Positions 48,149-57,645 of a stretch of DNA of 64,000 nucleotides are shown in pieces. The notes under the pieces are model-generated. The model was not told the DNA's origin. It was given only the letters and a program-made list of their open reading frames with translations, and ran no database searches. Both the position numbers and the translations under genes were made by a program. Each line of letters opens with the position of its first letter. Positions within the stretch are counted from its first letter, which is position 1. Location: positions 5,685,001 to 5,749,000 of the forward strand of contig NZ_CP118225.1 of assembly GCF_028768465.1 (NCBI RefSeq), given 5' to 3'. The DNA comes from Rhodopirellula sp. P2. Its GTDB lineage: Bacteria > Planctomycetota > Planctomycetia > Pirellulales > Pirellulaceae.

Positions 48149-49369
48149 ATGAATCCATTTCTTCTTCACGCTGTGCTCGCCCTGCCTTTTGCCCTGGCAA
48201 CTCCGAGCGTTCTCCTCAGCGAAGACATCCCCGCCTCCAAGGAAGACTTCCCGAGCAAGGAGGTCGAGCAACTTGTTCAGGACGGCATCCAGGCCCAGAA
48301 ATGCCCGGGCGCCGTCGTGACCGTCGGCTTTCGCGGCAAAACCGTCTACCAGGCAGCCTTTGGAAGCCGCGAGCTCGAACCGCAACGCAAGCCCATGAGC
48401 GTCGACACGATCTTCGATCTGGCCTCGCTGACCAAACCGATCGCGACCGCCACCAGCGTGATGATCCTCGCCGACGAAGGCAAACTGTCACTCACCGACC
48501 CTGTCAGCAAGTACCTGCCAGACTTCGCCGTCCATGAGAAAGAGTCGGTCACCGTTGAACATCTTTTGCTTCACACCTCCGGCTTGATCCCTGACAACGG
48601 GATGTCGGACTATCGAGGCACGCACGCGGAATCAATCGCCAACCTGTTGTCACAAGAACTTCGCAGTCCACCAGGAACACGTTTTCGATACTCCGATGTC
48701 GGCTTCCTGGTCCTTGGCGAACTCGTCCATCAAGTCTCGGGCATGCCGCTGGATCAGTTCGCTCAAAAACGAATCTTTGAACCCTTGCAAATGAACGACA
48801 CCGGCTTTCGATCGATCGGTGGCAACGACGACCGATGCGCCACCACTCAACAACGCGAAGGTCACTGGATGCGGGGCGAGGTTCACGACCCTCGGGCTTA
48901 CGCTCTGGGCGGGGTCGCTGGTCACGCGGGACTGTTCAGCACCGCAGACGACCTTTCCCGATTCGCGAACGCCATGGTGAACGGTGGACCAACCGACGAT
49001 CGGCCTCTGTTCTCAAAGTCAACCTTCGATGCCATGACCTCCCCCGTCGAAGTCCCCGGCAAATTGCCCAGCCAGATTCAATGGCGAAGCCGAGGCTGGG
49101 ACAAACGGTCAGCCTACTCGTCCAACCGAGGCAAATCGATGACCGACGCCGCATTCGGGCACGGCGGCTTCACCGGCACCGCCCTGTGGATTGACCCAGA
49201 GTTAAAACTGTCTGTCATCTTCCTCAGCAATCGCGTCCACCCGAACGGCAAAGGCTCCGTCAATTCGCTCGCGGGAGAAATCGGAACGATCGCCGCCGAC
49301 TGGGCCGCTCAACAACTTTCAACGCCCGAAGATTCCACGGCATCCGATCCAGTCGAAAGCGAACAATGA
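48149..49369 (+). CDS. exported serine hydrolase, class C beta-lactamase/PBP-like
   Basis: 406 residues with a signal peptide (MNPFLLHAVLALPFALATPS). The catalytic SxxK is SLTK (Ser93, Lys96) within FDLASLTKPIATATS. The second motif is YSD (RYSDVGFLVLG), replacing YxN, and the third is HGGFTGT, replacing KTG, as usual in esterase/beta-lactamase-related proteins. Probably an esterase or D-amino-acid peptidase acting in the periplasm; beta-lactam resistance is not implied. First gene of a three-gene operon; its stop overlaps the next start (ATGA). Confidence 0.9.
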   Translation: MNPFLLHAVLALPFALATPSVLLSEDIPASKEDFPSKEVEQLVQDGIQAQKCPGAVVTVGFRGKTVYQAAFGSRELEPQRKPMSVDTIFDLASLTKPIATATSVMILADEGKLSLTDPVSKYLPDFAVHEKESVTVEHLLLHTSGLIPDNGMSDYRGTHAESIANLLSQELRSPPGTRFRYSDVGFLVLGELVHQVSGMPLDQFAQKRIFEPLQMNDTGFRSIGGNDDRCATTQQREGHWMRGEVHDPRAYALGGVAGHAGLFSTADDLSRFANAMVNGGPTDDRPLFSKSTFDAMTSPVEVPGKLPSQIQWRSRGWDKRSAYSSNRGKSMTDAAFGHGGFTGTALWIDPELKLSVIFLSNRVHPNGKGSVNSLAGEIGTIAADWAAQQLSTPEDSTASDPVESEQ

Positions 49370-50019
49370 CGCTCCCATTCCCCCCTGTCGGCGACGATGA
49401 TTCGCACCTGATCTACTCCACGAGCAAGTGCTCCCTCGGGCAGGTCTTGGTCGCAGGATTCCGCAACGCAAATTCAAAAGGACAGGTGTGCTTTCTCTCT
49501 CTCGGTGATGACCGAGCGACTGTGCTCGATGAATTGTCTGCTGCGCACTCGGTCCGAAGAGTTGTCGAGACCGATGCAGCTTTCCAGGCCGAACTGGCGG
49601 CCATCGTCGAATTCATCGAACTTCCGGCAGAGCCACTTCGCCTTCCCTTGGATCTTCACGGCACCGATTTCCAGAAACGAGTCTGGATCGCTCTCACACA
49701 AACTCACCCCGGCGAAACGATCACCTACCGCGAACTGGCCGATCGGATTGGTTCCCCCGGATCAAGTCGCGCTGTTGGTTCCGCGTGCGGACAAAACCAA
49801 ATCGCCTTGGCCATCCCCTGCCACCGTGCCGTGCGTTCGGACGGCAAGGACTCAGGCTTTCGCTGGGGGCTGGAGCGAAAGCAAGAACTCTTGCGACGAG
49901 AAAGAATGGCAAACGGTGGGACCACCGAGTCCACCACCAGTCAGCTCCACTTCCCAGCCTTCGACGCTCTCCCACTCAAACAACCTTCTGCAAGCAACAC
50001 GCTAAAAACACTGCCATGA
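49366..50019 (+). CDS. O6-alkylguanine-DNA alkyltransferase, Ada C-terminal type
   Basis: 217 residues. Removes methyl or alkyl groups from O6-alkylguanine by suicide transfer to Cys152 of the IPCHRAV motif. Other family features are SSRAVGSACGQN (Arg finger and helix-turn-helix) and FRWGLERKQELLRRE. The first 100 residues (STSKCSLGQVLVAGF, LSLGDDRATVLDEL, LDLHGTDFQKRVW) match the AdaB half of E. coli Ada rather than a short Ogt, but the AdaA zinc domain and AraC-type regulator are absent. It overlaps both neighbours by four bases. The last 40 residues after RRERMANGG are low complexity. Confidence 0.93.
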   Translation: MTLPFPPVGDDDSHLIYSTSKCSLGQVLVAGFRNANSKGQVCFLSLGDDRATVLDELSAAHSVRRVVETDAAFQAELAAIVEFIELPAEPLRLPLDLHGTDFQKRVWIALTQTHPGETITYRELADRIGSPGSSRAVGSACGQNQIALAIPCHRAVRSDGKDSGFRWGLERKQELLRRERMANGGTTESTTSQLHFPAFDALPLKQPSASNTLKTLP

Positions 50020-51158
50020 GCCCATCGACCACCGGCAGCGGATTCAGCCTGAAGGACCAGCTCTTCAATCGCGACCGCATCGATTTCCTGAGCGGGTTAT
50101 TCGCAGCGTCCGCCCCAAACTTCGATCGCCAAGCGTTCACACGCCAATGCATGCGAGGCCTGAAAGACCTGGAACTCAAACAGCGAATCGCGCACATCGC
50201 TGGCGTGCTCGACAAACACCTCGCCGCTGATTTCCCCACCGCCGCGAAACAGATTCGCGAAGCCCTGCCGCCGCCATTGGATCCGAAACGCAAAGACGAC
50301 GACTTCGGTGACTTCATCCTGGCTCCCCTTGGCGAATACGTCGTCCGCAACGGTCTCGAACAAAAGCAACTCCGGCACTCACTGAGAACACTCAAAGCGA
50401 TCACGATGCGATTCTCGATGGAAGATGCTATCCGAGCCTTCATCGACGCCCACCCGGAAGCGACCCTGACGGAACTTTCCAAGTGGTCCAGTGATGCCAA
50501 CTATCACGTTCGTCGACTGGTCAGCGAAGGCACGCGTCCAAAACTGCCGTGGTCGCGTCGCCTAAGCATTGACGTCACCAAACCGCTTCCGTTCCTCGAC
50601 ACGCTTCACGCAGACCCAACGCGATACGTCACCCGCTCGGTCGCCAACCATCTCAACGACATTTCCAAATCACATCCAGAACTCGTCCTTCAATCCCTTC
50701 GCAACTGGAAATCCGCGAACAAGCAATCGTCCCACGAGCTCGACTGGATCAGCCGACATGCACTGCGAACGCTGGTCAAACAAGGCCACTCGCCAGCACT
50801 GAGGTTCCTCGGATATCGCGACAGTCCCAAGATCGAAGTCTTCGACCTTGAACTCAAGAAGAGCGATCTTCGACCGGGTGATTCGATCGAGTTTTCTTTC
50901 TCAATCAATGCGGAGCGAACCGAAGCCCTGATGATCGATTATGTCATCGACTTCGTCAAAGCCAACGGCACCACGGCTCCCAAAGTCCACAAACTCAAAC
51001 GAGTTTCAATGAACCAAGGAGAGACCGTCTCGCTAACCAAACGTCATCGATTGCATGCCAATGCGACCACCTACAAGCTCTATCCTGGTCGCCACTCGAT
51101 CACCCTGCAAATCAACGGCAAACCGTATGGCACACGTCCATTTGAGCTACTGAGTTGA
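50016..51158 (+). CDS. alkC: AlkC-type DNA alkylation repair glycosylase
   Basis: 380 residues. Helical HEAT-like repeats (about 1-270) resemble COG4335 AlkC, with YHVRRLVSEGTRPKLPWSRRL, DPTRYVTRSVANHLNDISKSHP and DWISRHALRTLVKQGHSPALRFLGY. The C-terminal 100 residues (LKKSDLRPGDSIEFSFSI... to YGTRPFELLS) form the Ig-like beta domain known from AlkC but absent from AlkD. Excises N3-alkylated purines without flipping the base. The ATG at 50016 overlaps the preceding stop (ATGA); an in-frame upstream ATG at 49785 lies wholly inside the preceding gene and adds a non-protein-like leader. Confidence 0.88.
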   Translation: MSPSTTGSGFSLKDQLFNRDRIDFLSGLFAASAPNFDRQAFTRQCMRGLKDLELKQRIAHIAGVLDKHLAADFPTAAKQIREALPPPLDPKRKDDDFGDFILAPLGEYVVRNGLEQKQLRHSLRTLKAITMRFSMEDAIRAFIDAHPEATLTELSKWSSDANYHVRRLVSEGTRPKLPWSRRLSIDVTKPLPFLDTLHADPTRYVTRSVANHLNDISKSHPELVLQSLRNWKSANKQSSHELDWISRHALRTLVKQGHSPALRFLGYRDSPKIEVFDLELKKSDLRPGDSIEFSFSINAERTEALMIDYVIDFVKANGTTAPKVHKLKRVSMNQGETVSLTKRHRLHANATTYKLYPGRHSITLQINGKPYGTRPFELLS

Positions 51159-51180
51159 ACGTCGTCACAGTGTCACAGCG

Positions 51181-52251
51181 TTAGCCAACCAATGCGACAG
51201 CCGCACTGCCAGCTCGCGATCGCCGACGGATCCCGATGGTCAACGCACCAACCGCCAACAACAACACCCCGGAAGGTTCAGGCACAGCAGTCGCGTTGAT
51301 GGTCCAACCAAGATCAGAAAGAGCAGCGACGTCCACGTTCGTGAGCAACTTGCGAGTGCCAACCGTGATATTCGGATCCAAGGCGACTTCTTGAAGCGTC
51401 GTGGTTCCGTAGATGTAAGACAGAGTGCCGTCTGCAAAATGTCGATTGGTCAGGTCTTCTTCATTGATGCCCAATGTGCCCGGGTCATCGACCATCGCAG
51501 CGACCGTGGGAACAAACGCAGCGTTCAAACCATTGTCCGCGTTGTAGGCCGCCAGTGCAGCTGCGCCATCAAACTGCCCCTCCGTACCCGGGCTGGAATC
51601 CGCGCCCCCGTCCACTCCGGGAGTCCAATGATCGTCCCAAGCATCACTGCTCGCTCCCAACCCAAGCACATGTCCAAACTCATGAATGGCGACGGAGAAG
51701 AAATCACTCTCCGCTGCCCCCGGTCCATTCGCGACATCAAAATTCCAATTCGTCGCAGTGTCAAAGGTCGCTGCGCCACCCCACAGACCGAACGAAGCAC
51801 CGGAATCACCACGCGAAATCGATTGAACAAAGGTTCCGATCCCTGATGCTCCGAATCCACCACGCCCCGCTTGTCCAAGTGTGTTGCCTCCCAAATCTCG
51901 ACCACCGACAAAGATCCGAATGGTATCTGATCCAAGGCTCAGGTCAGTGATGGAATGAGAATTGCCAGTCCCAGGATGAGAAAAGTTGGCACTCCAACTG
52001 TCTTGAAATTCCAACACCGTCCCCGCATTGTAAACCGTGCCGGGCGTGATCGCGTTGAACGACTGGCTGATCAAGTTTTGATACACATCACGCGCCGCTT
52101 CCAGGGAAGCACGCTGAGCAGATCCAGCCGCACCGAAAAAACCATTGCTATCCAGCGAATAGTCGAGGTCAATCGTCAACGCTGCCTGGCTATGCGGCGA
52201 AGGAAGGCACGTGAACAAACAAACCAACGCCAAGGAGACTCGAAATTTCAT
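51181..52251 (-). CDS. secreted metzincin-like metalloprotease with PEP-CTERM anchor
   Basis: 356 residues. A signal peptide is followed by a matrixin/NF038122-like domain containing FSVAIHEFGHVLGLGASSD, which supplies the HExxHxxG zinc site; the third ligand is probably the later Asp or His near DDHW. The C-terminus is a PEP-CTERM signal: VPEPSGVLLLAVGALTIGIRRRSR, with a short extra tail (AGSAAVALVG). In PEP-CTERM systems an exosortase processes this signal and the protein goes to the exopolysaccharide matrix; the exosortase is not in this window. Convergent with alkC. Confidence 0.88.
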   Translation of the reverse strand: MKFRVSLALVCLFTCLPSPHSQAALTIDLDYSLDSNGFFGAAGSAQRASLEAARDVYQNLISQSFNAITPGTVYNAGTVLEFQDSWSANFSHPGTGNSHSITDLSLGSDTIRIFVGGRDLGGNTLGQAGRGGFGASGIGTFVQSISRGDSGASFGLWGGAATFDTATNWNFDVANGPGAAESDFFSVAIHEFGHVLGLGASSDAWDDHWTPGVDGGADSSPGTEGQFDGAAALAAYNADNGLNAAFVPTVAAMVDDPGTLGINEEDLTNRHFADGTLSYIYGTTTLQEVALDPNITVGTRKLLTNVDVAALSDLGWTINATAVPEPSGVLLLAVGALTIGIRRRSRAGSAAVALVG

Positions 52252-52564
52252 GATGACGACCTGCTGGATTTATCGAGAACGTTGACTCTTCATCTCAACC
52301 ACTCAAGGCGAGAGTAGGTGGGCCCGATTCCCAATGCAAGCGCCGCGAACCTCCAACATCGCTTAACAATCCAATCTTGCTCCCCTGCCCCCTTGCCGGG
52401 CGGTGATCATTGAGCATCCGACGCCCCTTTTGCAGCAGAACAACAACGAAGCGTTCCCTGATGGCGTTGCACAAGTGCCCTCACCATCCAAACCCCGAAC
52501 TCCATTCAGCCTGAAACCATCTCGACACAGGTGGAGAGATGCGCAAGCAAATGATTTCGTCTCG
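52252..52564. other. intergenic region
   Basis: Upstream of the metalloprotease gene, downstream of the hydrolase gene; both are on the minus strand. No coding frame, RNA or clear repeat seen. Confidence 0.4.
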
Positions 52565-53461
52565 TCACTCATCTCCTTTGAATCGGTGTGGCTTGCCACC
52601 GATGATCTGATCGCTAGTGATCGTTGGGCAAACCGTTCGCTCGATATGAGAGATCACTCGCCGTGTCCCTTCAAAGTGACTGACGTACGGCCACATCTTG
52701 GGGTTGTACATCGAGTCTGTCATGTCTCGCATCAACACAACCTGCTTGCCGTTGCGAGCCAATTGCCGAAGGCCGAAGGGACGGCCGAGCACACACATGT
52801 TGGTATGAACTCCAACCAAGATCACGTGCTCGATCTTCTTCGCTTCCAAGACATTCCAAACCTCCTCGCCTCGATCCGTGATGAAGTCCACGGATTCGTC
52901 GATTTCGATTGTGTCCAGTTGCCGTTGCCAAGGCCGTTTTGGATCACGGCCCATCGACTCCAGTTTGGCTGCCCATTCGGCGTGCTCTTGGGGATCATCG
53001 TCTTCTCCGCCATCCGACTGATCGACCGGATACTCGGAGTCCTCTTCCGCTGGAATCTCATAGCACCAGGCTCCAATCTCCTTGGGTAGGTTCGCAGCAA
53101 CGGGTGCCTCAACAGCACGTTTACGAGCCGGACTGTCTTCGTAGAAATCAACACAATCGCTGGGCGAATGAATGATCGTCACCCCGCGTCGCCGTGCTTC
53201 CGCAATCACCTTGTTCATGGTCGGTGCCATTTCATTCAGGCGACCGACCGCATTGAAACAGTGGTGATAATCCCACGCGTCGCAAATGATGATGGCGGTT
53301 TCTGATGGCATCCATGACTCATCCTGATGCTGAACAACGAAGTCGCCTGAATCCGTCTTGGCTTGGGACTGGAGTCTGAGTTCCAAATTTGATTGCCCAC
53401 TTGCCACTTGAGCAACCAGCACTCCGACGAACAAAGCAACCACCGCAAAACTCTTCGGCAT
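52565..53461 (-). CDS. exported isochorismatase-fold cysteine hydrolase
   Basis: 298 residues. A signal peptide (FAVVALFVGVLVAQVASGQ) precedes the fold: IIICDAWDYHHCF (catalytic Asp, with nearby His for metal), and VILVGVHTNMCVLGRPFGLRQLARNG, where Cys of TNMCV is the nucleophile. An acidic insertion (EEDSEYPVDQSDGGEDDDPQEHAEWAAKLE) sits in the middle. The family includes nicotinamidases and N-carbamoyl hydrolases; the substrate is unknown. Exported members are unusual, since most are cytoplasmic. Confidence 0.88.
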   Translation of the reverse strand: MPKSFAVVALFVGVLVAQVASGQSNLELRLQSQAKTDSGDFVVQHQDESWMPSETAIIICDAWDYHHCFNAVGRLNEMAPTMNKVIAEARRRGVTIIHSPSDCVDFYEDSPARKRAVEAPVAANLPKEIGAWCYEIPAEEDSEYPVDQSDGGEDDDPQEHAEWAAKLESMGRDPKRPWQRQLDTIEIDESVDFITDRGEEVWNVLEAKKIEHVILVGVHTNMCVLGRPFGLRQLARNGKQVVLMRDMTDSMYNPKMWPYVSHFEGTRRVISHIERTVCPTITSDQIIGGKPHRFKGDE

Positions 53462-53725
53462 CCGATTTCTCCAAGTTAAAAGTAGGGCCCCCTATCCTAC
53501 TCGCACCAGAACTCACTTTGGATCAACCTGCCTGGTGCACGCCAGCTAAAATCAGAAATGCCCCCCCCCAACGTCACGCCACCCCCACAAGACTTCTCCT
53601 GATATTTCGCTGCTGCCTCGCCGGCTGGTTGGTTGCCACCACCACATTGTTCGCCCGTGCCGTTGAACCCTTCCAGGTCGACATGGTGGTCCCTTCTCAG
53701 ACGCCATGAGCTCGGCCCAACCAGA

Positions 53726-54118
53726 TCATGCTTGATCGCCGCTTCGCTCATCTTCCCAGTGACCGACCAAGCCGCCCGGTGCATACATCCACATCACGAC
53801 CAGTTCTTCCTCACTGTCATTGATCAAACTGTGTGGCACATTGGATGGAATGTAGATCGCCGTGGTCGCCGAAACCTTCTTCACTTCATCTCCCACACGC
53901 ATCTCACCTCGTCCTGAGAGAACGACATAAACCTCCTCGTTCACGTGTGCGTGCTCGGGGATCGAGCCCTTCGGAAAAAGCGTCGAATGGCCGACCGCGA
54001 ATTTCTCGACGGGCAGCCCTTGCGGTCCTCCCAAAATGCAACTGCGACGACCTGCAGGAAAGACCTCCCCTGGGGTTTCTTCGACGCGGATGGTTTGCAT
54101 CGGCTTCTCACTCAACAT
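53726..54118 (-). CDS. cupin-domain protein
   Basis: 130 residues, a single cupin. Motif 1 contains PKGSIPEHAHVNEEVYVVLSG (metal-binding His, His, Glu) and motif 2 is PSNVPHSLINDSEEE (third His). There is no signal peptide. Single cupins bind a metal and act as small dioxygenases, isomerases or sensors; nothing here tells which. The second methionine (54100, MQTIRVEE) has GAG in a better position and may be the real start. It lies 42 bases after the methyltransferase gene on the same strand, consistent with one operon. Confidence 0.85.
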   Translation of the reverse strand: MLSEKPMQTIRVEETPGEVFPAGRRSCILGGPQGLPVEKFAVGHSTLFPKGSIPEHAHVNEEVYVVLSGRGEMRVGDEVKKVSATTAIYIPSNVPHSLINDSEEELVVMWMYAPGGLVGHWEDERSGDQA

Positions 54119-54160
54119 GTTTGCAACACCCGCGATCCTGGCGGGCTTCGATCGAGCGAA

Positions 54161-55168
54161 TCACTTGATTGCGAGGACCGCGTCGACGGGGGCACCGGTG
54201 ACTCTCCCGGTCACTTCACGGAAACCAGCACGGCGCAAGATGAGTTCATACTCGGCCAGAGTCCGCTCGCGCCCCTCGGTGCAAACCAGCATGTTGAGGT
54301 CTTGCATTTGGCCCCAATCCGGCCCGCCCCGATCGTCTTGGATCAAAATCTCCGCTAGCAGCAAACCGCCACCATCGGGAAGACGCCCGTGAATCTTGGC
54401 CAACAACCGATCGATCTTTTCATCGGACCAATCGTGCAAGATGCGGCCCAACGACATCAAATCCGCTTGGGGCAGATCGTCATCAAAGAAGTCTCCACCA
54501 ACCACATCGATTCGCTCGGACACAGTGGACTGGGCGACAATTTCTTTGGTCAACGGAATCACATCCGGCAGATCAAACACGGTCGCAGTCAGCGAGTCAT
54601 AAGCTTCACAAGCAGCGATCGACAGGTGCCCCGTCGCTCCGCCAAGGTCCACCAAGTGCTTGAACGGGGAGAGGTCCACGGCACGCACGACCTTGGGTGA
54701 ACTGATCACACCATAACCATGCATCCCCATCAAGAACTCACGCATGGCGGCTTCGTCAGCAAAGAAACTGCTGAAGATGGGTTGCTCCCAACCGTAGGCA
54801 TCCTTCCATCGATGCGACCCTTCGCGAATCGCGTTTTCGAAATGCGTCCACAACTTCCAGCTCACATCGTTGCTGAATTTGATGTAGCCGGTCATCCGGT
54901 TGGGGCTGGTCGTTGTCAGCAACTCCGACGCGAGTTCCGTGTTGTTGTACAAGTCACCTTCTCGCGAAAGCAGGTCCATGCCGACCAACCCATCGAGCAA
55001 GCGTTTCATCGCGGCGGGATCACACTTGAGTTCCGTCGCCGACTCGGATGCCGACCGCGGTCGTTGCTCCATCAGATCAAAGACGCCCAGCTCAACGGCA
55101 GCGAACATGACTTTCGAAAAACGAAAGCCGTTGATGTATTGGAGAACTGGCGTGGGATCGACGGGCAT
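54161..55168 (-). CDS. SAM-dependent O-methyltransferase (HIOMT/DmpM family)
   Basis: 335 residues. The N-terminal winged-helix dimerisation domain (about 10-95: GFRFSKVMFAAVELGVFDLM...RLLDGLVGMDLLSR) is followed by the SAM site VDLGGATGHLSIAACE, GGDFFDDDLPQADL, and the catalytic-base region LGRILHDWSDEKIDRLL, in which the His of LHDW is expected to deprotonate a substrate hydroxyl. C-terminal EYELILRRAGF is typical of the family. Members methylate phenols or polyketide hydroxyls. Downstream of the isocitrate dehydrogenase gene by 90 bases and just before the cupin. Confidence 0.9.
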   Translation of the reverse strand: MPVDPTPVLQYINGFRFSKVMFAAVELGVFDLMEQRPRSASESATELKCDPAAMKRLLDGLVGMDLLSREGDLYNNTELASELLTTTSPNRMTGYIKFSNDVSWKLWTHFENAIREGSHRWKDAYGWEQPIFSSFFADEAAMREFLMGMHGYGVISSPKVVRAVDLSPFKHLVDLGGATGHLSIAACEAYDSLTATVFDLPDVIPLTKEIVAQSTVSERIDVVGGDFFDDDLPQADLMSLGRILHDWSDEKIDRLLAKIHGRLPDGGGLLLAEILIQDDRGGPDWGQMQDLNMLVCTEGRERTLAEYELILRRAGFREVTGRVTGAPVDAVLAIK

Positions 55169-55258
55169 GGTGAGCAGTTGATTCGCAGGAAAGAGTCACG
55201 GTGGGAAACCACCGAGCGACCAATCGTTGCGAACTGCTCGGCGGTGGCAACAGTCTTG

Positions 55259-57484
55259 TCAAACGCCTTCGATGATGGCGTTGAGCGTTTCGCTGGGTCG
55301 CATTGCGGCAGTGGCTTTCGTCTCGTCAGGATGGTAGTAGCCACCCAGATCGATTTCGACGCCTTGAGCATCGTTCAGCTCGCCGACAATCTTTGCCTCG
55401 TTGTCCGACAAGGCTTTCGCGACCGACTCGAACCGTGCTTTCAAACCTTCATGACCGGATTTTGCCAAGGCTTCGGCCCAGTACAACGCCAAGTAGAAAT
55501 GGCTGCCGCGGTTGTCAAGTTCGCCGACTTTTCGCGACGGTGATTTGTCGTTGTCGAGGAACCGCCCTGTGGCATCGTCAAGTGTTTTGGCCAAGACCGC
55601 GTACTCTTCGTTGCCAGTCTTTTCAGCCAAGTCTTCGAGAGAAACCGCCAAGGCGAGGAACTCACCCAGCGAGTCCCAACGCAAGTGATTCTCGCTGACG
55701 AATTGCTCGACGTGCTTCGGAGCCGATCCACCGGCCCCGGTTTCGAACATGCCACCGCCAGCCAGCAACGGAACGATCGACAGCATCTTGGCACTGGTGC
55801 CAAGTTCCAGAATCGGGAACAGGTCGGTCAGGTAATCTCGCAGCACGTTGCCGGTGACGCTGATCGTGTCTTTGCCTTCCCGAGCCCGGCCACAAGCGTG
55901 ACGGGTTGCCTCGGCAGGTTCCAAGATTTGGATGTCCAACCCAGCGGTGTCATGATCTTTCAGGTACTCGTTGACCTTGCTGATCAAGTTGCGATCGTGG
56001 GCTCGGTTTTCATCCAACCAAAAGATCGCGGGAACTCCGGTGGCACGCGAACGCGAAACCGCCAAACGCACCCAGTCTTTCACGGCGACATCCTTGGTTT
56101 GGCAAGCACGCCAGATGTCACCTTTCTCGACGTCGTGACTCATCAATTCTTTGCCAGCCGATGTGACCACTCGAACCTTGCCGTCCGCAGGCACCCGGAA
56201 TGTCTTGTCGTGGGAGCCGTACTCTTCGGCTTTCTTGGCCATCAACCCGACGTTGGCGACGCTGCCCATTTGGGTGACGTCAAACTTTCCGTTGGCAATG
56301 CAATCGTCGATGGTGGCTTGGTAAATGCCCGCGTAACAACGATCCGGAATGACCGCTTTCATGTCGTGCAGTTTTCCATCGACTCCCCACATCTTGCCAC
56401 CAGCGCGAATCGCGGCGGGCATGGATGCGTCGATGATCACGTCACTGGGCACATGCAAGTTCGTGATGCCTTTGTCCGAATCGACCATCGCGATGTCAGG
56501 CAATCCGGCTTGGATTTCGACCAAGGTTCCCTCGACCAATGCCCGCTGATCCGCTGGGAGGTCCTGGACTTTGGCAAACACCGACGCGAGACCTTGATCC
56601 GTGTCAACGCCCGCGGCAGCCAGCACCTCACCGTGTTCTTGGAACAAACGGTCGTACATGACACTGACGCAATGCCCGAACAGAATCGGGTCACTGACCT
56701 TCATCATCGTCGCTTTGAGGTGCAGTGAAAACAGCACGCCGCTGGACTTTGCGTCCGAGATTTGCTCCGCGTAAAACGCTCGCAATTGACGAACGCTCAG
56801 ACGAGCCGAATCGACGATCTCGGCCGCTTCGACATGGAGTCCGTCACGGAGAACCGTGACTTTTCCCGTCGAATCAACATGTTCAATCCGCAGAGATTCA
56901 TCGGAATCCATGATCACCGATTTTTCACTGCCGTAGAAATCGCCTTCGCTCATATGAGCCACGTGCGTCTTCGAATCGGCTGACCAATCGCCCATCGAGT
57001 GCGGGTTCTTCTGAGCGTAGGCTTTGACCGGGGCGGCAACGCGACGGTCAGAATTGCCTTCGCGGAGGACCGGATTGACGGCACTTCCGAGCACCTTGGC
57101 GTAGGCCGCACGAACAGATTTCTCGTCGTCGGTTTGAGGGTCCTGAGGGAAATCGGGGATGGCGTATCCCTGAGCCTGCAGTTCAGTGATCGCTTCGACC
57201 AATTGCGGGATCGAGGCGCTGATATTGGGCAGCTTGATCACGTTGGCTTGCGGTTGATTGACCAACTCGCCGAGTTCCGCCAGTGCATCGGGAACCTGCT
57301 GGTCCGCCGGCAGTCGGTCCGCGAATCCGGCCAAGATTCGAGCGGCCAAGGAAATGTCCTTGGTCTCAAATGACAGGCCACTGCCGCGGGTGAACGCTCT
57401 CAAGATCGGCAGCAACGAACGAGTCGCCAGGGCGGGGGCTTCATCGGTGTGCGTGTAAACAATCGCGGCAGTTTCGCTGGGCAT
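55259..57484 (-). CDS. icd: isocitrate dehydrogenase, NADP-dependent, monomeric type
   Basis: 741 residues, the length typical of the monomeric IDH-II family. Conserved segments: [14 protein letters not shown] at the start, [29 protein letters not shown] (substrate-binding), [20 protein letters not shown] and LATRSLLPI. It oxidatively decarboxylates isocitrate to 2-oxoglutarate and makes NADPH in the cytoplasm. The gene interrupts the ACP/desaturase and methyltransferase genes on the same strand, with a 160-base gap upstream, so it probably has its own promoter and need not be part of the pathway. Confidence 0.97.
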   Translation of the reverse strand: MPSETAAIVYTHTDEAPALATRSLLPILRAFTRGSGLSFETKDISLAARILAGFADRLPADQQVPDALAELGELVNQPQANVIKLPNISASIPQLVEAITELQAQGYAIPDFPQDPQTDDEKSVRAAYAKVLGSAVNPVLREGNSDRRVAAPVKAYAQKNPHSMGDWSADSKTHVAHMSEGDFYGSEKSVIMDSDESLRIEHVDSTGKVTVLRDGLHVEAAEIVDSARLSVRQLRAFYAEQISDAKSSGVLFSLHLKATMMKVSDPILFGHCVSVMYDRLFQEHGEVLAAAGVDTDQGLASVFAKVQDLPADQRALVEGTLVEIQAGLPDIAMVDSDKGITNLHVPSDVIIDASMPAAIRAGGKMWGVDGKLHDMKAVIPDRCYAGIYQATIDDCIANGKFDVTQMGSVANVGLMAKKAEEYGSHDKTFRVPADGKVRVVTSAGKELMSHDVEKGDIWRACQTKDVAVKDWVRLAVSRSRATGVPAIFWLDENRAHDRNLISKVNEYLKDHDTAGLDIQILEPAEATRHACGRAREGKDTISVTGNVLRDYLTDLFPILELGTSAKMLSIVPLLAGGGMFETGAGGSAPKHVEQFVSENHLRWDSLGEFLALAVSLEDLAEKTGNEEYAVLAKTLDDATGRFLDNDKSPSRKVGELDNRGSHFYLALYWAEALAKSGHEGLKARFESVAKALSDNEAKIVGELNDAQGVEIDLGGYYHPDETKATAAMRPSETLNAIIEGV

Positions 57485-57645
57485 TCCAACCTCGTCAGGA
57501 CAAAGACCCCGAAATCACGGGAATCAAGAAGAATTTGCGACTGAAAGCCTGCGGCCCCAACGCTCAATTGTCAATGCCGGCGCGGCTTCAACGGTCCGAC
57601 TGCAACCAAAAACCGCAACCTAGGACGCACGATCAGCCTTCACCG

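Noticed and set aside
48149-49369. True beta-lactamase (antibiotic resistance)
   Set aside because: YxN and KTG motifs are altered to YSD and HGG; operon context points to another hydrolase role.
49785-50015. Upstream in-frame start for alkC
   Set aside because: It would overlap the alkyltransferase gene by 235 bases and adds a basic, unordered leader; the ATGA junction at 50016 is the natural start.
55180-55250. GAGC/GCTC hairpin after isocitrate dehydrogenase as a terminator
   Set aside because: The stem needs a 3-base bulge and lacks a U-run, so it is too weak to call.
55685-56728. 347-codon plus-strand open frame
   Set aside because: Antisense to isocitrate dehydrogenase; product of GC-rich codon bias.
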